A DNA stretch of 64,000 nucleotides from Gallionella sp. (GTDB lineage Bacteria; Pseudomonadota; Gammaproteobacteria; Burkholderiales; Gallionellaceae), in the NCBI GenBank assembly GCA_028710525.1, contig JAQTTY010000014.1, forward strand, positions 1-64,000, given 5' to 3'. Within the stretch, counting starts at the first letter, position 1, and each line of letters begins with the position of its first letter. The notes beneath the pieces were generated by a model. The model was not told where the DNA came from. It saw only the letters and a program-made list of their open reading frames with translations, and did not search any database. The position numbers and the translations under genes were made by a program. Shown in pieces: positions 1-10,652 of this stretch.

Positions 1-107
1 CTAGAATTTACATCTCTTTTTCCTATCAACACGCTTTACAATATGCAATCAACTTGTTGATTATTCTCGGTTTTACCCGAAGCATCTTGCCCGCCGTGCG
101 TCGAAGA

Positions 108-165
108 GGTGCGCATTCTACAGACCAAATATCCTGCGTCAATCCTTTTTTGAAATATTTTCTTA
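108..165 (-). promoter_or_regulatory. Strong stable-RNA-type sigma70 promoter reading out of the window
   Basis: On the minus strand a TTGACG -35 box (137-142) and a TAGAAT -10 box (115-120) are separated by 16 bp. An A/T-rich, UP-element-like tract lies just upstream (about 143-165), and the segment after the -10 is GC-rich (GCGC), like stringently controlled promoters. The expected start is near 108. The transcript would run through bases 107-1, which hold no ORF but do hold two short inverted repeats (CTCGG/CCGAG around 66-82, and a 16-base palindrome at 46-61). This pattern fits an rRNA or tRNA operon leader. The RNA itself lies outside the window, so its identity is inference. Confidence 0.6.
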
Positions 166-187
166 ACAGGACTAAGAGTGGTGCGGA

Positions 188-1654
188 TTAGGACGTGCCG
201 CCTACCGTCAACCCGTCTATTTTTACGGTCGGCTGACCCACGCCCACAGGCACGCTTTGACCTTCTTTACCGCAAGTGCCGACCCCGGGATCTAGTGACA
301 AGTCGTTACCAATCATAGAGATGCGTGTGAGCACATCAGGGCCATTGCCAATCAGCGTCGCTCCCTTTACGGGGTAGGTGATTTTACCGTTCTCTATCAT
401 GTAGGCTTCAGTCGTAGAAAACACGAACTTGCCACTAGTGATATCCACCTGCCCGCCACCGAAGTTCGCAGCATATAAACCATGCTTTACCGATGCAATA
501 ATCTCGTCTCGAGTCTTGTCACCATTGAGCATCATAGTATTAGTCATGCGCGGCATGGTGATGTGCGCATAAGATTCGCGACGACCATTCCCAGTCACCG
601 GCACGCCCATCAGACGCGCATTCAAGCTGTCCTGCAGATAGCCCTTGAGGATGCCGTCTTCTATGAGGGTCGTGCATTGAGTAGGGTTGCCTTCGTCATC
701 CATTTGCAGCGATCCGCGTCTATGCGGGATAGTGCCGTCATCGACCACGGTCACCCCTGGCGCAGCGACACGCTCACCGATACGCCCCGAAAATGCTGAG
801 CTGCCCTTACGATTGAAGTCACCCTCCAAACCATGTCCTATCGCTTCGTGCAACAAGATACCCGGCCAACCGTTGCCCAAGACCACGGTCATGTTGCCCG
901 CAGGTGCAGGAGCCGCATCAAAGTTGACTACAGCCTGATGTACCGCCTCAGCAGCGTAACGACGCAACACCTCATCATCGAAATAAGCATAATCAAAACG
1001 ACCGCCACCGCCAGCCGATCCTTGCTCGCGCCGACCACCGCTCTCTATGATGACTTGCAGTGACAGTCGCACCAAAGGGCGAATATCCGCATTCATCAGC
1101 CCATCGTTGCGCGCCACCATAACAACTTCATACTCGCCTGCTAGGCTGGCCATCACTTGAACCACACGCGTATCTAATGCCCAGGCATAACCCTCTAAGC
1201 GCTCTAGCAGTGTGACTTTGTCAGCATCTTTAAGGCTGGCGATAGGATCATGCGGAAGATAGATATCGCGACGTGAACCTTGACGCAACATAGGCACAGA
1301 CTGCGTGCCGCCTTGCCTTGCGATCGCACGGGTAGCCTGCGCCGCACTTTCTAGCGCATTCAGACTGATGTCGTCCGAATAGGCAAAAGCAGTCTTTTCA
1401 CCACTGATGGCGCGCACCCCCACGCCCTGATCTATGCTGAAGTTACCCGACTTGACGATACCTTCTTCCAGAGACCAACTCTCGGCACGACTATATTGAA
1501 AATACAGATCTGCATAATCCAGCTTGTGCACCATCATGCTACCGAACACTTGTTCGATGCGATGGTTATCGAGTGCGTAAGGGGTGAGTAGCGTCTGACT
1601 AGCGGTGTCGAACAATGCACTCAAGGAAGGGTCGAGCTTGGCTGAGGACTTCAT
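188..1654 (-). CDS. tldD: TldD metalloprotease (with TldE: peptide/antitoxin processing)
   Basis: TldD of the PmbA/TldD family. With TldE it forms a zinc protease that degrades unfolded peptides and is known in E. coli for microcin B17 maturation and CcdA turnover. The HEAIGH zinc-site motif is at about residues 269-274 and is followed by GLEGD. The conserved glycine-rich C-terminus ([13 protein letters not shown]) is present. Length is about 488 residues, normal for the family. The ATG at 1654 shares one base with the nitrilase stop (TAATG), suggesting translational coupling; an in-frame ATG at 1660 is the alternative start. No tldE/pmbA partner is seen in the window. It is the last gene of the yhdP-nitrilase-tldD operon. 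Confidence 0.95.
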   Translation of the reverse strand: MKSSAKLDPSLSALFDTASQTLLTPYALDNHRIEQVFGSMMVHKLDYADLYFQYSRAESWSLEEGIVKSGNFSIDQGVGVRAISGEKTAFAYSDDISLNALESAAQATRAIARQGGTQSVPMLRQGSRRDIYLPHDPIASLKDADKVTLLERLEGYAWALDTRVVQVMASLAGEYEVVMVARNDGLMNADIRPLVRLSLQVIIESGGRREQGSAGGGGRFDYAYFDDEVLRRYAAEAVHQAVVNFDAAPAPAGNMTVVLGNGWPGILLHEAIGHGLEGDFNRKGSSAFSGRIGERVAAPGVTVVDDGTIPHRRGSLQMDDEGNPTQCTTLIEDGILKGYLQDSLNARLMGVPVTGNGRRESYAHITMPRMTNTMMLNGDKTRDEIIASVKHGLYAANFGGGQVDITSGKFVFSTTEAYMIENGKITYPVKGATLIGNGPDVLTRISMIGNDLSLDPGVGTCGKEGQSVPVGVGQPTVKIDGLTVGGTS

Positions 1655-2508
1655 TAGCATTGGTACAAAGTACGGTGCGACAGGGCCGGAAGGCTGGCGC
1701 GTAAACTCGCCTTATAAGCTGGATTAACTTCTGCCATCACCACACCTGAGCCGCGAGGCAACCTATCTAACACGCGCCCCCATGGGTCGACCACCATGGT
1801 ATTGCCATGGGTCTCTCTGCCATTCACATGGTAGCCACCTTGCGCAGAAGCGATGACATAGGCCAGATTTTCAACGGCGCGCGCGCGCACCAATACTTCC
1901 CAATGCATCTTGCCGGTAGTCTCAGTGAATGCGGAAGGTAATACGATGATGTCCACATTTTTCATAGCCCTGAACAACTCAGGGAAGCGCAGGTCATAGC
2001 AGATACCCAGCCCTATGCGGCCAAAAGGGCTGTCCACGACCACGACTTGGTTGCCAGGTTCTATGGTATTTGCTTCGTGATAGTTCTCATTTCCCAACTC
2101 AAGATTGAACAGATGTATCTTGTCGTAGCGAGCTACTTGCTCACCGTGCTCGTCATAGACTAAGCAACTATTACGGACTTTATCTGGCGAACTCCCCGCC
2201 AAAGGAATGGATCCACCGACCAGCCATATCTTGAAATGGCGAGCCGTCTCACTCAGAAAATCCTGTATCTGACCTTGTCCCGGCTGTTCGCGGACCTTTA
2301 CTTTATCAGTGTCACTCATACCCATGATGGCAAAGAACTCCGGCAACACCACCAAGCGAGCGCCTTGCTCGACTGCTTTGGCGATGAGTCTGCGCGCCTC
2401 GCCCAAGTTGCCCGTGACATTGGGGCCGGAAGCCATCTGAATGGCAGCCACTTTGAATGCATTCACTTGTGCGGCGATACGTTGCTGTGTTGAATTACCT
2501 TCTGACAT
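1654..2508 (-). CDS. Carbon-nitrogen hydrolase, deaminated-glutathione amidase (NIT1/YbeM) type
   Basis: Nitrilase-superfamily amidase of 284 residues. The catalytic triad is visible: Glu57 in LPEFF, Lys130 in RYDKIHLF and Cys170 in [12 protein letters not shown]. The NIT1/YbeM subfamily hydrolyses deaminated glutathione, a metabolite-repair task; that assignment comes from overall similarity and is less certain than the fold. The gene follows yhdP by 10 bp and runs into tldD, an arrangement common in Betaproteobacteria. The first 17 residues precede the conserved core, so a slightly later start is possible. Confidence 0.9.
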   Translation of the reverse strand: MSEGNSTQQRIAAQVNAFKVAAIQMASGPNVTGNLGEARRLIAKAVEQGARLVVLPEFFAIMGMSDTDKVKVREQPGQGQIQDFLSETARHFKIWLVGGSIPLAGSSPDKVRNSCLVYDEHGEQVARYDKIHLFNLELGNENYHEANTIEPGNQVVVVDSPFGRIGLGICYDLRFPELFRAMKNVDIIVLPSAFTETTGKMHWEVLVRARAVENLAYVIASAQGGYHVNGRETHGNTMVVDPWGRVLDRLPRGSGVVMAEVNPAYKASLRASLPALSHRTLYQC

Positions 2509-2518
2509 GGTGTGCTTT

Positions 2519-5500
2519 CTATTTTGCAGTTGGTTGTTGTGATTTGACCGACCCTATCGCCTCTACACCGGAGACAGGATAGCTAGTTTCATTAGCATGA
2601 TGCAAAGGGGGTACCGGTTTCTCGCCCAATTTAACCACACTCGGGTCCGCCCAAGTACCGTTTATATTGTATTCAAACGAAACCAACTTATCGAGTGGAT
2701 TTCCCAAGATTTTATCGACCACAAAGGCCGATAGACCGACGATGGGATTGATTGCGAAAGCACTGATCAAAGAGACGCCACTACCGATGCTGGGCAATAT
2801 CTCCACCTTCAGGTCCTGTGTTTCGCGATTTAAGTCTACGCTGCCCTTCATCGTTACTTTGGCCGCGGACCCATCGATATGAAAGTCTTGCGTGGACATC
2901 AATCCATTGCGGATGTTGGCCGTACCGTTGATGTTGTCGAACTGAAAACCGCTGCTGAATACGTCGGTGAAGTCCAGCGCGATGTGTTTAGGCAAGGCTT
3001 GTAGGCTCAACACGCTCAACAGCTTACCCACCCCGGGATCGACTTTAAGAAACTGTCCCTTGCCAGTATCGAGCTTCAGCGTACCTTCTAAGGTCTGAAG
3101 ATTAAAGGTCTCAGGTGCACCTGCCCAAGAAAGGTTGGCAGCCAACTTCCCGCTGCCATCCTTAACTGAATTTGGGAAGCCGGATCTATCCAATATCTTG
3201 CCTGCATTGCTAATCTGCAACAGCAGATTGATCTGGGTCTTAGGCGTGCCATCACCGCCATGCCAAACGCCATCGCCACTGAGACTACCATCGGTATTGG
3301 TCAACAGAATGCGGCGCAAGCGCCAACTGTCTCCATCAGGGTGGCCAACCAACTCCAGCCTGCCGAGCTTCTTTCCTGAAGACTGAAGCTGATCGATGGC
3401 GATTTCCAAAGCGGGCAAGGAACCCGGCTTAAGGACTGCAGGGGTGGTGTGCTCGGAGATCACCGCGCTTGCTGCTGACACTTCTGGGAGCACTTGCGTC
3501 TCCGTGTCTTTCATCCAGTTGAAATCACTCAAACGGGCGACCAATTTGCCACTCTGCTGGAACCCCTTAGGTAACCAAGTTAACTCCCCATTCAAGGACT
3601 TGCTACTTAGCTGTGCCACCACGCCCTCACCACGCCTACTGGCATGTATATTCAGTCCAGCGATGCTATGGCCATAGCCAGACAATTTGGAAATGTGCAG
3701 ATCAGCCCCATCTATATATGGCGGCGTTAGAGAAGCACTGGCAGACTGTTGATCGGTCTGCAACCCGTCCCATCCTTGCATAGAAACCTCAGGCAGTTCA
3801 CCGGACAACCAGATGCCTTCTCGTGTAGGGCTAACAGCCTGCCCCCCAAAAACAATCGCTGCACGTTTGACCGCCGGCGTGCCGTCCTTGCTTTGCAGTA
3901 GCACGGAAGCACCAAGCAGATTGCCGACTTGCACAGTCGTATAAGTCTGCCCTTCGCCCAACGGAACCTTACGGTCGGGCGATATTCCGCTCACGATGTT
4001 CACCGTCAATGGCAGAGCGTCATGCTGAGATTTATTGAAAGGGGTGGGCAGAGTCGAACTCAATCCTTGCAAAGTAGAGTTGATCTGAACATGCATAGTC
4101 TTACTATCGGCAACGATTTGCGCTTTCCAAGGTGCTCCACCATGCACGCGCTGCAAGCCTGGGTAAGGATGGTCTTTACGCCAGACATCGACATTATTCG
4201 TTCCGCTCAACTTGGCGATCGCCCCGCCCTCCGGCGTGGTTTTGACATCTATCTGGGCGGGGCCACCCAATATCTCAGCCGTGAGGCTGTCGGTCTGAAG
4301 ACCGGATTGGGTGAATTGCAAAGTGCCGTTCACTTTGCTCATGATCGGTATGCTGCCGCCAAGATCGACCTGATTATTCAAGATGCGGTATGCACCTTGT
4401 AGTTCGACGCTCTCTTCACCTAGACGCGGCACACGCAAGGCTAAGTCCAATTCACCCAGGCCTTGCGTTACAACAGGATCGGTAAATCCATTTATATATC
4501 CACGCACTGGGCTCTGTTGTATGTACTGCAAAAAGCCGGCGGTCACTCCCGCCGCCTTGAGTTGAACATCAAGACTAGGGACAGGTTCTTGAATATCAGG
4601 CACCGTTACCACCACATCATGCAGGGGGACATTCACACTGGTCGCTGCACTGCATGTGACTGCAACACGCTTGCCACTCATCGCGAGCATGCCACGTGCA
4701 TGTTCGACGATGGGCCAGTCGCTAGCGTAGCGCACCGTGGCATCACTGAAATGCGCATTGATCTCAAACTGTCCTGTATCTCTGTGTTCGAAAGGGAAAT
4801 CATTCAAGTTGCCCAATAGGCGTAAGTGAAAATCATCACTGCTGCCTACCAATAATGCATCGTGCAACCAATTATTGACCTTGCGATTGACCGCGATCAA
4901 AGGTGTATAACGCGCCGCTTTGCTGATATCCGCACGCTTCAATTCCACACTTAAGTCGAGCACACCCGGAGTGTCTTGCACTGTGCGGAAGCCACCGTGT
5001 GCAACACCTTCAATATCGTCGTTTGACACGGTCAAACGATCGACATCGACAATCAGCTCTCCGCCCTGATGGCGCCAACTCGCGTCACTATTCAGACTGT
5101 CAAACTGCAGCGGCTCGCGCAAGATCTCCGGCGCATCGACTAAAAGTTGTTTGGAACGTACATGCACAGTGCCATGATCCTGGTCACCACTGACATCCGC
5201 AGTTAAGGACGAGAAGCCAGGCAGCTTGCCCACCTGCCGCAATGAGATGTCATGAAACTTTCCCTTGATGGAGAAACCACTGAGGTGCTCTGGACTACCT
5301 TGCCATTTCGCTCGTAAAGCATCGACCTTGCCGCTCGGCGCAAACGCATCCATCTCTGTGCGCAGATCGGTGGGGATAGGCACAAAATTGGCCAAACTCA
5401 CTAGCGTCTCTAGTTGCAACATGTTCGCGCGTATCTCACCTGCGGCGGGTTGTTTGCCCTGTGGCTCCAATATGCGCAGATAAAGATCGGTGGTGGGGAG

Positions 5501-6505
5501 ACTCACCCCGCTCTCCAGCTGCATGGTCAACTCTTTGGTCTCCAATTCAAAACCGCGCGCCAAACCATGCCAATTCACGCGCCCCTGCAAGCGCCGCATT
5601 ATCATCTCAGGCACATCATCGGCAAGCTTGGTGGCAACATCGCGAACCGCAAGATCGACTTGTAGACGCGACAGCCGCCCGGCCTCCACATCCATCCAAG
5701 CACGGAAAGCGCCATGCCCGCGACTGAACTGTTTGGGCATATCCAGCCATGCGCGCCAGGCCGTTATGTCTGCATATTGCAGTTGCGTAAAGACCTGTCC
5801 GCGCCAACTCGTCAGATCGGTGAAACTGCTGCCACGAAAATCTCCTCGCACATCCAATGGACTGGCAAGTTCTGATGGGACGACTGCGCGCAGTGCGAAT
5901 CTATGATGCTTGAATGAACTCTCGATGCGGACATCCACGTTCTCCAGCACCAATGGTGGCGCACCGCGTTGCTCATCCACCCACACGATCAGCGCATTCC
6001 TCGCTACCATGCGCGACTGCAACAACAACCAGTCAGCGAGCTTGAAGTCATCGCCGCCTCGATTCGCGACCGGCACCCCACCCACGAACATCGCACCGCT
6101 TGCGTCACGACGTATCAGCAATTCCGGCCTGTCGATTTCCAGACTAGCAAAGCGCAATTCTGCGGACAGCAAAGTCAACCATGAGATACTGACATGGACT
6201 TCAGGGAGCACCAGAGCAGGTTGTTTATTTTGATCTAAGATACTGAGATTCTCCATGCCCAGACGGGGCCGAATCCCCTGCCAATCACCTGATATCTTGT
6301 CTATGGTGACCGTGCGACCAATACTCTTGGAGACAGAGCTGATAATCTGATCGTGATAACGCTCGATATTGGGCAACAACCAGTAACGTAATCCGATAAT
6401 ACTGACCGCCAACAGCAAGACACCCACAAACGACGCGACGATGGCGACTCGGGTCAGCCAGTTGAAGCTGTGCCAAAGGATACGGACGGGGCGTGAATTC
6501 CACAT
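2519..6505 (-). CDS. yhdP: YhdP family AsmA-like envelope protein
   Basis: Very large (1328-residue) AsmA/TamB-like protein of the YhdP family. One N-terminal membrane segment (about residues 18-42) is followed by a long, beta-rich periplasmic body ending in an AsmA-like C-terminal domain. In E. coli YhdP is one of the bridge-like proteins that move phospholipid between inner and outer membrane; that role is family knowledge. Length matches the family. It is first in an operon with the nitrilase and tldD and divergent from glnE. No internal disruption is visible. Confidence 0.92.
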   Translation of the reverse strand: MWNSRPVRILWHSFNWLTRVAIVASFVGVLLLAVSIIGLRYWLLPNIERYHDQIISSVSKSIGRTVTIDKISGDWQGIRPRLGMENLSILDQNKQPALVLPEVHVSISWLTLLSAELRFASLEIDRPELLIRRDASGAMFVGGVPVANRGGDDFKLADWLLLQSRMVARNALIVWVDEQRGAPPLVLENVDVRIESSFKHHRFALRAVVPSELASPLDVRGDFRGSSFTDLTSWRGQVFTQLQYADITAWRAWLDMPKQFSRGHGAFRAWMDVEAGRLSRLQVDLAVRDVATKLADDVPEMIMRRLQGRVNWHGLARGFELETKELTMQLESGVSLPTTDLYLRILEPQGKQPAAGEIRANMLQLETLVSLANFVPIPTDLRTEMDAFAPSGKVDALRAKWQGSPEHLSGFSIKGKFHDISLRQVGKLPGFSSLTADVSGDQDHGTVHVRSKQLLVDAPEILREPLQFDSLNSDASWRHQGGELIVDVDRLTVSNDDIEGVAHGGFRTVQDTPGVLDLSVELKRADISKAARYTPLIAVNRKVNNWLHDALLVGSSDDFHLRLLGNLNDFPFEHRDTGQFEINAHFSDATVRYASDWPIVEHARGMLAMSGKRVAVTCSAATSVNVPLHDVVVTVPDIQEPVPSLDVQLKAAGVTAGFLQYIQQSPVRGYINGFTDPVVTQGLGELDLALRVPRLGEESVELQGAYRILNNQVDLGGSIPIMSKVNGTLQFTQSGLQTDSLTAEILGGPAQIDVKTTPEGGAIAKLSGTNNVDVWRKDHPYPGLQRVHGGAPWKAQIVADSKTMHVQINSTLQGLSSTLPTPFNKSQHDALPLTVNIVSGISPDRKVPLGEGQTYTTVQVGNLLGASVLLQSKDGTPAVKRAAIVFGGQAVSPTREGIWLSGELPEVSMQGWDGLQTDQQSASASLTPPYIDGADLHISKLSGYGHSIAGLNIHASRRGEGVVAQLSSKSLNGELTWLPKGFQQSGKLVARLSDFNWMKDTETQVLPEVSAASAVISEHTTPAVLKPGSLPALEIAIDQLQSSGKKLGRLELVGHPDGDSWRLRRILLTNTDGSLSGDGVWHGGDGTPKTQINLLLQISNAGKILDRSGFPNSVKDGSGKLAANLSWAGAPETFNLQTLEGTLKLDTGKGQFLKVDPGVGKLLSVLSLQALPKHIALDFTDVFSSGFQFDNINGTANIRNGLMSTQDFHIDGSAAKVTMKGSVDLNRETQDLKVEILPSIGSGVSLISAFAINPIVGLSAFVVDKILGNPLDKLVSFEYNINGTWADPSVVKLGEKPVPPLHHANETSYPVSGVEAIGSVKSQQPTAK

Positions 6506-6593
6506 GGGTCGATTACTAAACTAAGCGCTCTGCGCTGCGGCAGAGTCTCTATAATTGTTGGGGTCGCGCATTCTATCTTGATAGCCTCATGCC
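6506..6593. promoter_or_regulatory. Divergent promoter region yhdP / glnE
   Basis: This 88-bp gap separates two divergent genes. Facing glnE there is a perfect TATAAT at 6550-6555, but the hexamer 17 bp upstream is a poor -35. Facing yhdP there is TAGAAT on the minus strand (6570-6575), also without a good -35. Both are inferred from sequence only. Confidence 0.4.
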
Positions 6594-9323
6594 ATGAACA
6601 CTTTAAGCACACATCCAACTATTTTTGCCAGCCTGCTGGAAAAGACCCGTCGCTGCAGCCGTTATGCCCACAGATTACTGGATGCCGAACCGGCATTGCT
6701 CGTTTGGCTAGAGAGCAGCTACGCAACGCCCTGCGACCGGAACGAGATAACAGCGCTGCTACATCAGACCGAAGTAGATCTTGAGGATGAAGTGCAACTG
6801 AGTAAAGCGGTGCGCACCCTGCGCAAGCAGGTCATGCTCAAGCTCATACTGCGCGATCTCAACGGGCTGGCCGACCTGAACGAGGTCATGCGCTGCATGA
6901 CGGCGCTTGCAGAGACCTGTGTACAACAAGCGCAACACTGCCTGATGCTCGCCTTGCAAAAACAATTTGGCACGCCTATGGGCGCACAGAGCAAGACTCC
7001 CCAACAACTATTAATCATAGGCATGGGCAAGCTGGGCGGGGGTGAACTCAACGTTTCCTCTGACATCGACCTGATCTTTAGTTACGCCGAAGATGGCGAT
7101 ACTGAGCCGCTTGCCGGACAGAGCGGGACACGCAGCCTGAGCAACAACGAATTCTTCTCACGTCTAGGACGTCGCCTGATCAATATCATCAATGAAGCCA
7201 CCGGTGACGGCTATGTATTCCGCGTGGACATGCGCTTACGCCCTTATGGGGACAGCGGTCCACTGGTGATGAGCTTCGCTGCTTTGGAGGAGTATCTGAT
7301 CACTCAGGGACGCGAGTGGGAACGCTATGCTTGGATCAAGGCCCGTGTGATATCACCGATGCACGCGACAGCCGAGATAGACGAATTGATGCACCTCACA
7401 CAGCCTTTCATCTTCCGCAAATATCTGGATTTTGGCGCTATCGATTCGATGCGAAAGTTGCATGCACAGATACGTCAAGAAGTACAAAGACGCGATCGCA
7501 AGAACAACATCAAACTAGGGCCGGGCGGGATACGTGAGATCGAATTCACCGCACAAGTTTTTCAACTTATACGTGGGGGCCGCGATGCACAGTTGCGCAT
7601 ACGCCCCACGGTCGCGGTTTTGAATCAACTGGCTGCAGAAAAGGAGCTACCGCAACAGACCGTCAATGAGCTGCAAGCCGCTTATATATTCTTGCGCAAC
7701 CTAGAACATCGCTTGCAATACCTCGACGATCAGCAGACTCAAGACATACCAGAAACATCTGAAGAGCGCGCCCTTCTCGCAACAAGCATGGGCTATACCG
7801 ACTACGGCAGCATGCTGGAACAATTGGATCGACACCGTGACATCGTCAGTCGGCAGTTCGATGCGATCTTTCGTGCTCAAGCCAGCGAACCTGACGATGG
7901 AACGATATGGAGTAACAACTTGAGCGCGACAGAACTCACGCAACGACTTCAGGCACTGGGCTATGGCCAGAGCGATGTGAGCGCAGAGCGCCTATTGCAG
8001 TTGCGCACGGGGAATCGCTACCAGCAACTTCAGGACTCCAGCCGTGAGCGCGTCGATCAACTAGTGCCGCGCTTCATCAGACTCTGCGCCGAGACTGCAG
8101 CCCCCGACACCACGTTGACTCGTATGATGTCCCTACTCGACGGCATTATGCGGCGCTCCGCCTATCTATCTTTCCTGCTGGAGTATCCCATCGCCCTGCA
8201 ACGCTTGTGCCGCCTGATATCTGCCAGCAGTTGGGCAGGCGAGTACCTGACCTTGCATCCCGCCCTGTTTGATGAGTTGCTGGATGCACGCGAGATATAC
8301 CAGATACCCGATTGGGAGATGTTAGACGCGGAAATCGGTAGGCGCTTAACCGATTGCGGCGAGGATATGGAAAGGCAGATGGACAGTCTGCGCCATATCC
8401 AGCAGGAGCAGATCTTTCACCTGCTCGCGATGGACCTGCAAGACCTACTGCCACTGGAAACGCTGAGCGACCATCTAAGCTTTCTGGCCGACTTGATATT
8501 GCGTCATGTGCTGGCTCTGTGCTGGAGTAACGCACGCAAAAGACATATCGATACACCCCGTTTCGCCATCATCGCGTATGGCAAGCTAGGCGGTAAAGAG
8601 CTGGGCTATGAATCCGACCTCGATCTGATCTTCATCTATGACGACAAGCACCCTGATGCGCCCGAAAACTACGCGCGTCTGGCGCAGCGCATCAATACTG
8701 TATTGGGCAGCTATACCTCGGCAGGCCGTTTGTACGAGACGGATCTACGCCTGCGCCCCAACGGCGCCAGCGGACTATTGGTCACCAGTATGGAAGCCTT
8801 CGCGGACTATCAGCAAAACCATGCTTGGGTTTGGGAACATCAGGCCCTCACCCGTGCCCGTTACTGTGCAGGCGATGCCGATATAGGGGCGGCTTTCGAA
8901 AAGATACGTCAGGAATTGCTGTGTAAGCAACGCGACACAGCGACCCTGCGTAGCGAGGTAACGGAGATGCGGCAAAAGATGCACGACGGGCACGTCAACG
9001 ACAGCACGCTGTTCGACATCAAGCACGACAAGGGGGGCATGGTGGACATTGAATTCATCGTGCAGTATCTGGTGCTGGCGCATGCCAATCTACATCCGCG
9101 CCTGACCGGCAACATCGGCAACCTCGCATTACTGAAACTATCTGGGGAGCTGGGATTGATTCCTATGGAATTAGCACTACAGGTTTGCGACCTTTACCGT
9201 AGCTTGCGCAAAACCCAGCACAGCATGCGACTCAACCACCAAACTCCTTGTAGAGTAGCGCCGGACAGCATAGATGCACGCCCCAGCTTGACGCTGTGGG
9301 CGCTGGTATTCGGTAACTCTTGA
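6594..9323 (+). CDS. glnE: Glutamine synthetase adenylyltransferase/adenylyl-removing enzyme
   Basis: GlnE (909 residues) attaches AMP to glutamine synthetase under nitrogen excess and removes it under limitation, under PII control. Both nucleotidyltransferase domains are visible. The N-terminal, deadenylylating one has GMGKLGGGELNVSSDIDLIF around residues 143-162. The C-terminal, adenylylating one has GKLGGKELGYESDLDLIF around 662-680. The metal-binding DxD pairs are intact in both. It is slightly shorter at the N-terminus than the E. coli enzyme. It is transcribed alone and converges with the adenylate cyclase gene, with only 3 bp between the stop codons and no room for a terminator. Confidence 0.97.
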   Translation: MNTLSTHPTIFASLLEKTRRCSRYAHRLLDAEPALLVWLESSYATPCDRNEITALLHQTEVDLEDEVQLSKAVRTLRKQVMLKLILRDLNGLADLNEVMRCMTALAETCVQQAQHCLMLALQKQFGTPMGAQSKTPQQLLIIGMGKLGGGELNVSSDIDLIFSYAEDGDTEPLAGQSGTRSLSNNEFFSRLGRRLINIINEATGDGYVFRVDMRLRPYGDSGPLVMSFAALEEYLITQGREWERYAWIKARVISPMHATAEIDELMHLTQPFIFRKYLDFGAIDSMRKLHAQIRQEVQRRDRKNNIKLGPGGIREIEFTAQVFQLIRGGRDAQLRIRPTVAVLNQLAAEKELPQQTVNELQAAYIFLRNLEHRLQYLDDQQTQDIPETSEERALLATSMGYTDYGSMLEQLDRHRDIVSRQFDAIFRAQASEPDDGTIWSNNLSATELTQRLQALGYGQSDVSAERLLQLRTGNRYQQLQDSSRERVDQLVPRFIRLCAETAAPDTTLTRMMSLLDGIMRRSAYLSFLLEYPIALQRLCRLISASSWAGEYLTLHPALFDELLDAREIYQIPDWEMLDAEIGRRLTDCGEDMERQMDSLRHIQQEQIFHLLAMDLQDLLPLETLSDHLSFLADLILRHVLALCWSNARKRHIDTPRFAIIAYGKLGGKELGYESDLDLIFIYDDKHPDAPENYARLAQRINTVLGSYTSAGRLYETDLRLRPNGASGLLVTSMEAFADYQQNHAWVWEHQALTRARYCAGDADIGAAFEKIRQELLCKQRDTATLRSEVTEMRQKMHDGHVNDSTLFDIKHDKGGMVDIEFIVQYLVLAHANLHPRLTGNIGNLALLKLSGELGLIPMELALQVCDLYRSLRKTQHSMRLNHQTPCRVAPDSIDARPSLTLWALVFGNS

Positions 9324-9326
9324 GGT

Positions 9327-10652
9327 TTAGATAGAGGGCGCGGCGGAAGGTGTTGATGGCATAAAGGTGGCGTGTGAACCCGAGTTTGCGCCATGCCCCA
9401 CACCCAATCGTGAGTTCAAACGATACATCGCCATCTCGCCTTTACCTTTGATGTTCACCGTCGCACGTGGCTCGAAGGCGAAGGTATCGCGCAAACGGTT
9501 GTAAGTCATTTTGTCCACTTGAATCACGCCGAAGGTCGCCTCATCGGTCAAGCGACTAGCGATATTCACCGTGTCTCCCCACAGGTCATATATAAAGCGC
9601 TTGGTGCCGATTACGCCTGCCACTACTGGACCGGTCGCGATACCTGTGTGTACGTTTAGATGATATTTGGCGAATTCAGGATTGTTTGCCACAAAGTCAC
9701 GCATCTCCATGGCCATATCAGCGATGTCGCTGGTATAAGCGTTACTGCTGCGATCGAAACCACCAACGACCATATAGGCATCTCCCATGGTCTTGATCTT
9801 CTCCACTCCATACTTCTCGCTCAACACATCGAAACCGGAGAATATCTTGTTCAGCAGTCCAACCATTTCGGTCGGGGCCAACATTTCGGTAAGTTGAGTA
9901 AAGTTCACTAGATCCACGAACATCACAGTGACGTCAGCATAGCCATCCGCAATCAAGCCCTGATCGTTTTTCAAGCGCTCAGCGATGGCGCCTGGCAACA
10001 CATTCAACAGCACGCGTTCTGATTTCTTCTGCTCTTCTTCTAGGAGTTGATGCTGCATATCCAACTGTGTCTTGATGCGCTCCATCTCCACCACGAAATG
10101 GCGCACTAAGAAATAGATGATGGATGACATCGCGACGAAGTTCAGTGCAAAGAACACACCTATGGTCTTCATCGACATGGAGCCCTCGTTGCCAGCCCCC
10201 AAGAAATAATCGAACACACCCGAGGTGATGGTCATGACGATATAGGCGAAGAACCAAGGCACAGACTCGCGCCAGTTGGAAACAACCAGCGCACCTATAG
10301 GTGCAAGTAAGGCCCATAACATGACACCACTGGAAGTGACCGAGCTGCCTATGCTCCATTGCATGATAAATGGCGCGAACAGGAACAGACTGAGCTGCAC
10401 GAAGCGAAACACTTCGAAGTTCTTGGTCTTCATGTAGAACACCAAAGAGCCGATAGAGATCAACTGATATCCCAGCGGCACATTGGATGAGAAGTTCAAT
10501 CCCATCATCCAATAAATCGCCAGCCACAAGACGACGGCGAGATTCATAAAAGCGCAAGCAAAGATCAATAGACTCTTGCGTAGCTTATCTTCTGGACTAT
10601 CGATCATTTCTTTCGTGATGGAGGGCAGTCTTTTCATAAGTATAGGATTCAT
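9327..10652 (-). CDS. Membrane-bound class III adenylate cyclase
   Basis: 441 residues. About six hydrophobic segments (residues about 28-185) are followed by a short helix and a class III cyclase domain (about 240-415). Metal-binding Asp247 (MFVDLVNFT) and Asp291 (TMGDAYMVVGG) are present. Substrate-selecting Lys285 (EKIKTMGD) and Asp356 (YDLWGDTVNIASR) are the pair that specifies ATP over GTP, and transition-state Asn363 and Arg367 are present. It is therefore predicted to make cAMP; what the membrane part senses is unknown. The ATG at 10652 lacks a well-spaced ribosome site, and the ATG at 10637 is an alternative. Confidence 0.9.
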   Translation of the reverse strand: MNPILMKRLPSITKEMIDSPEDKLRKSLLIFACAFMNLAVVLWLAIYWMMGLNFSSNVPLGYQLISIGSLVFYMKTKNFEVFRFVQLSLFLFAPFIMQWSIGSSVTSSGVMLWALLAPIGALVVSNWRESVPWFFAYIVMTITSGVFDYFLGAGNEGSMSMKTIGVFFALNFVAMSSIIYFLVRHFVVEMERIKTQLDMQHQLLEEEQKKSERVLLNVLPGAIAERLKNDQGLIADGYADVTVMFVDLVNFTQLTEMLAPTEMVGLLNKIFSGFDVLSEKYGVEKIKTMGDAYMVVGGFDRSSNAYTSDIADMAMEMRDFVANNPEFAKYHLNVHTGIATGPVVAGVIGTKRFIYDLWGDTVNIASRLTDEATFGVIQVDKMTYNRLRDTFAFEPRATVNIKGKGEMAMYRLNSRLGVGHGANSGSHATFMPSTPSAAPSI

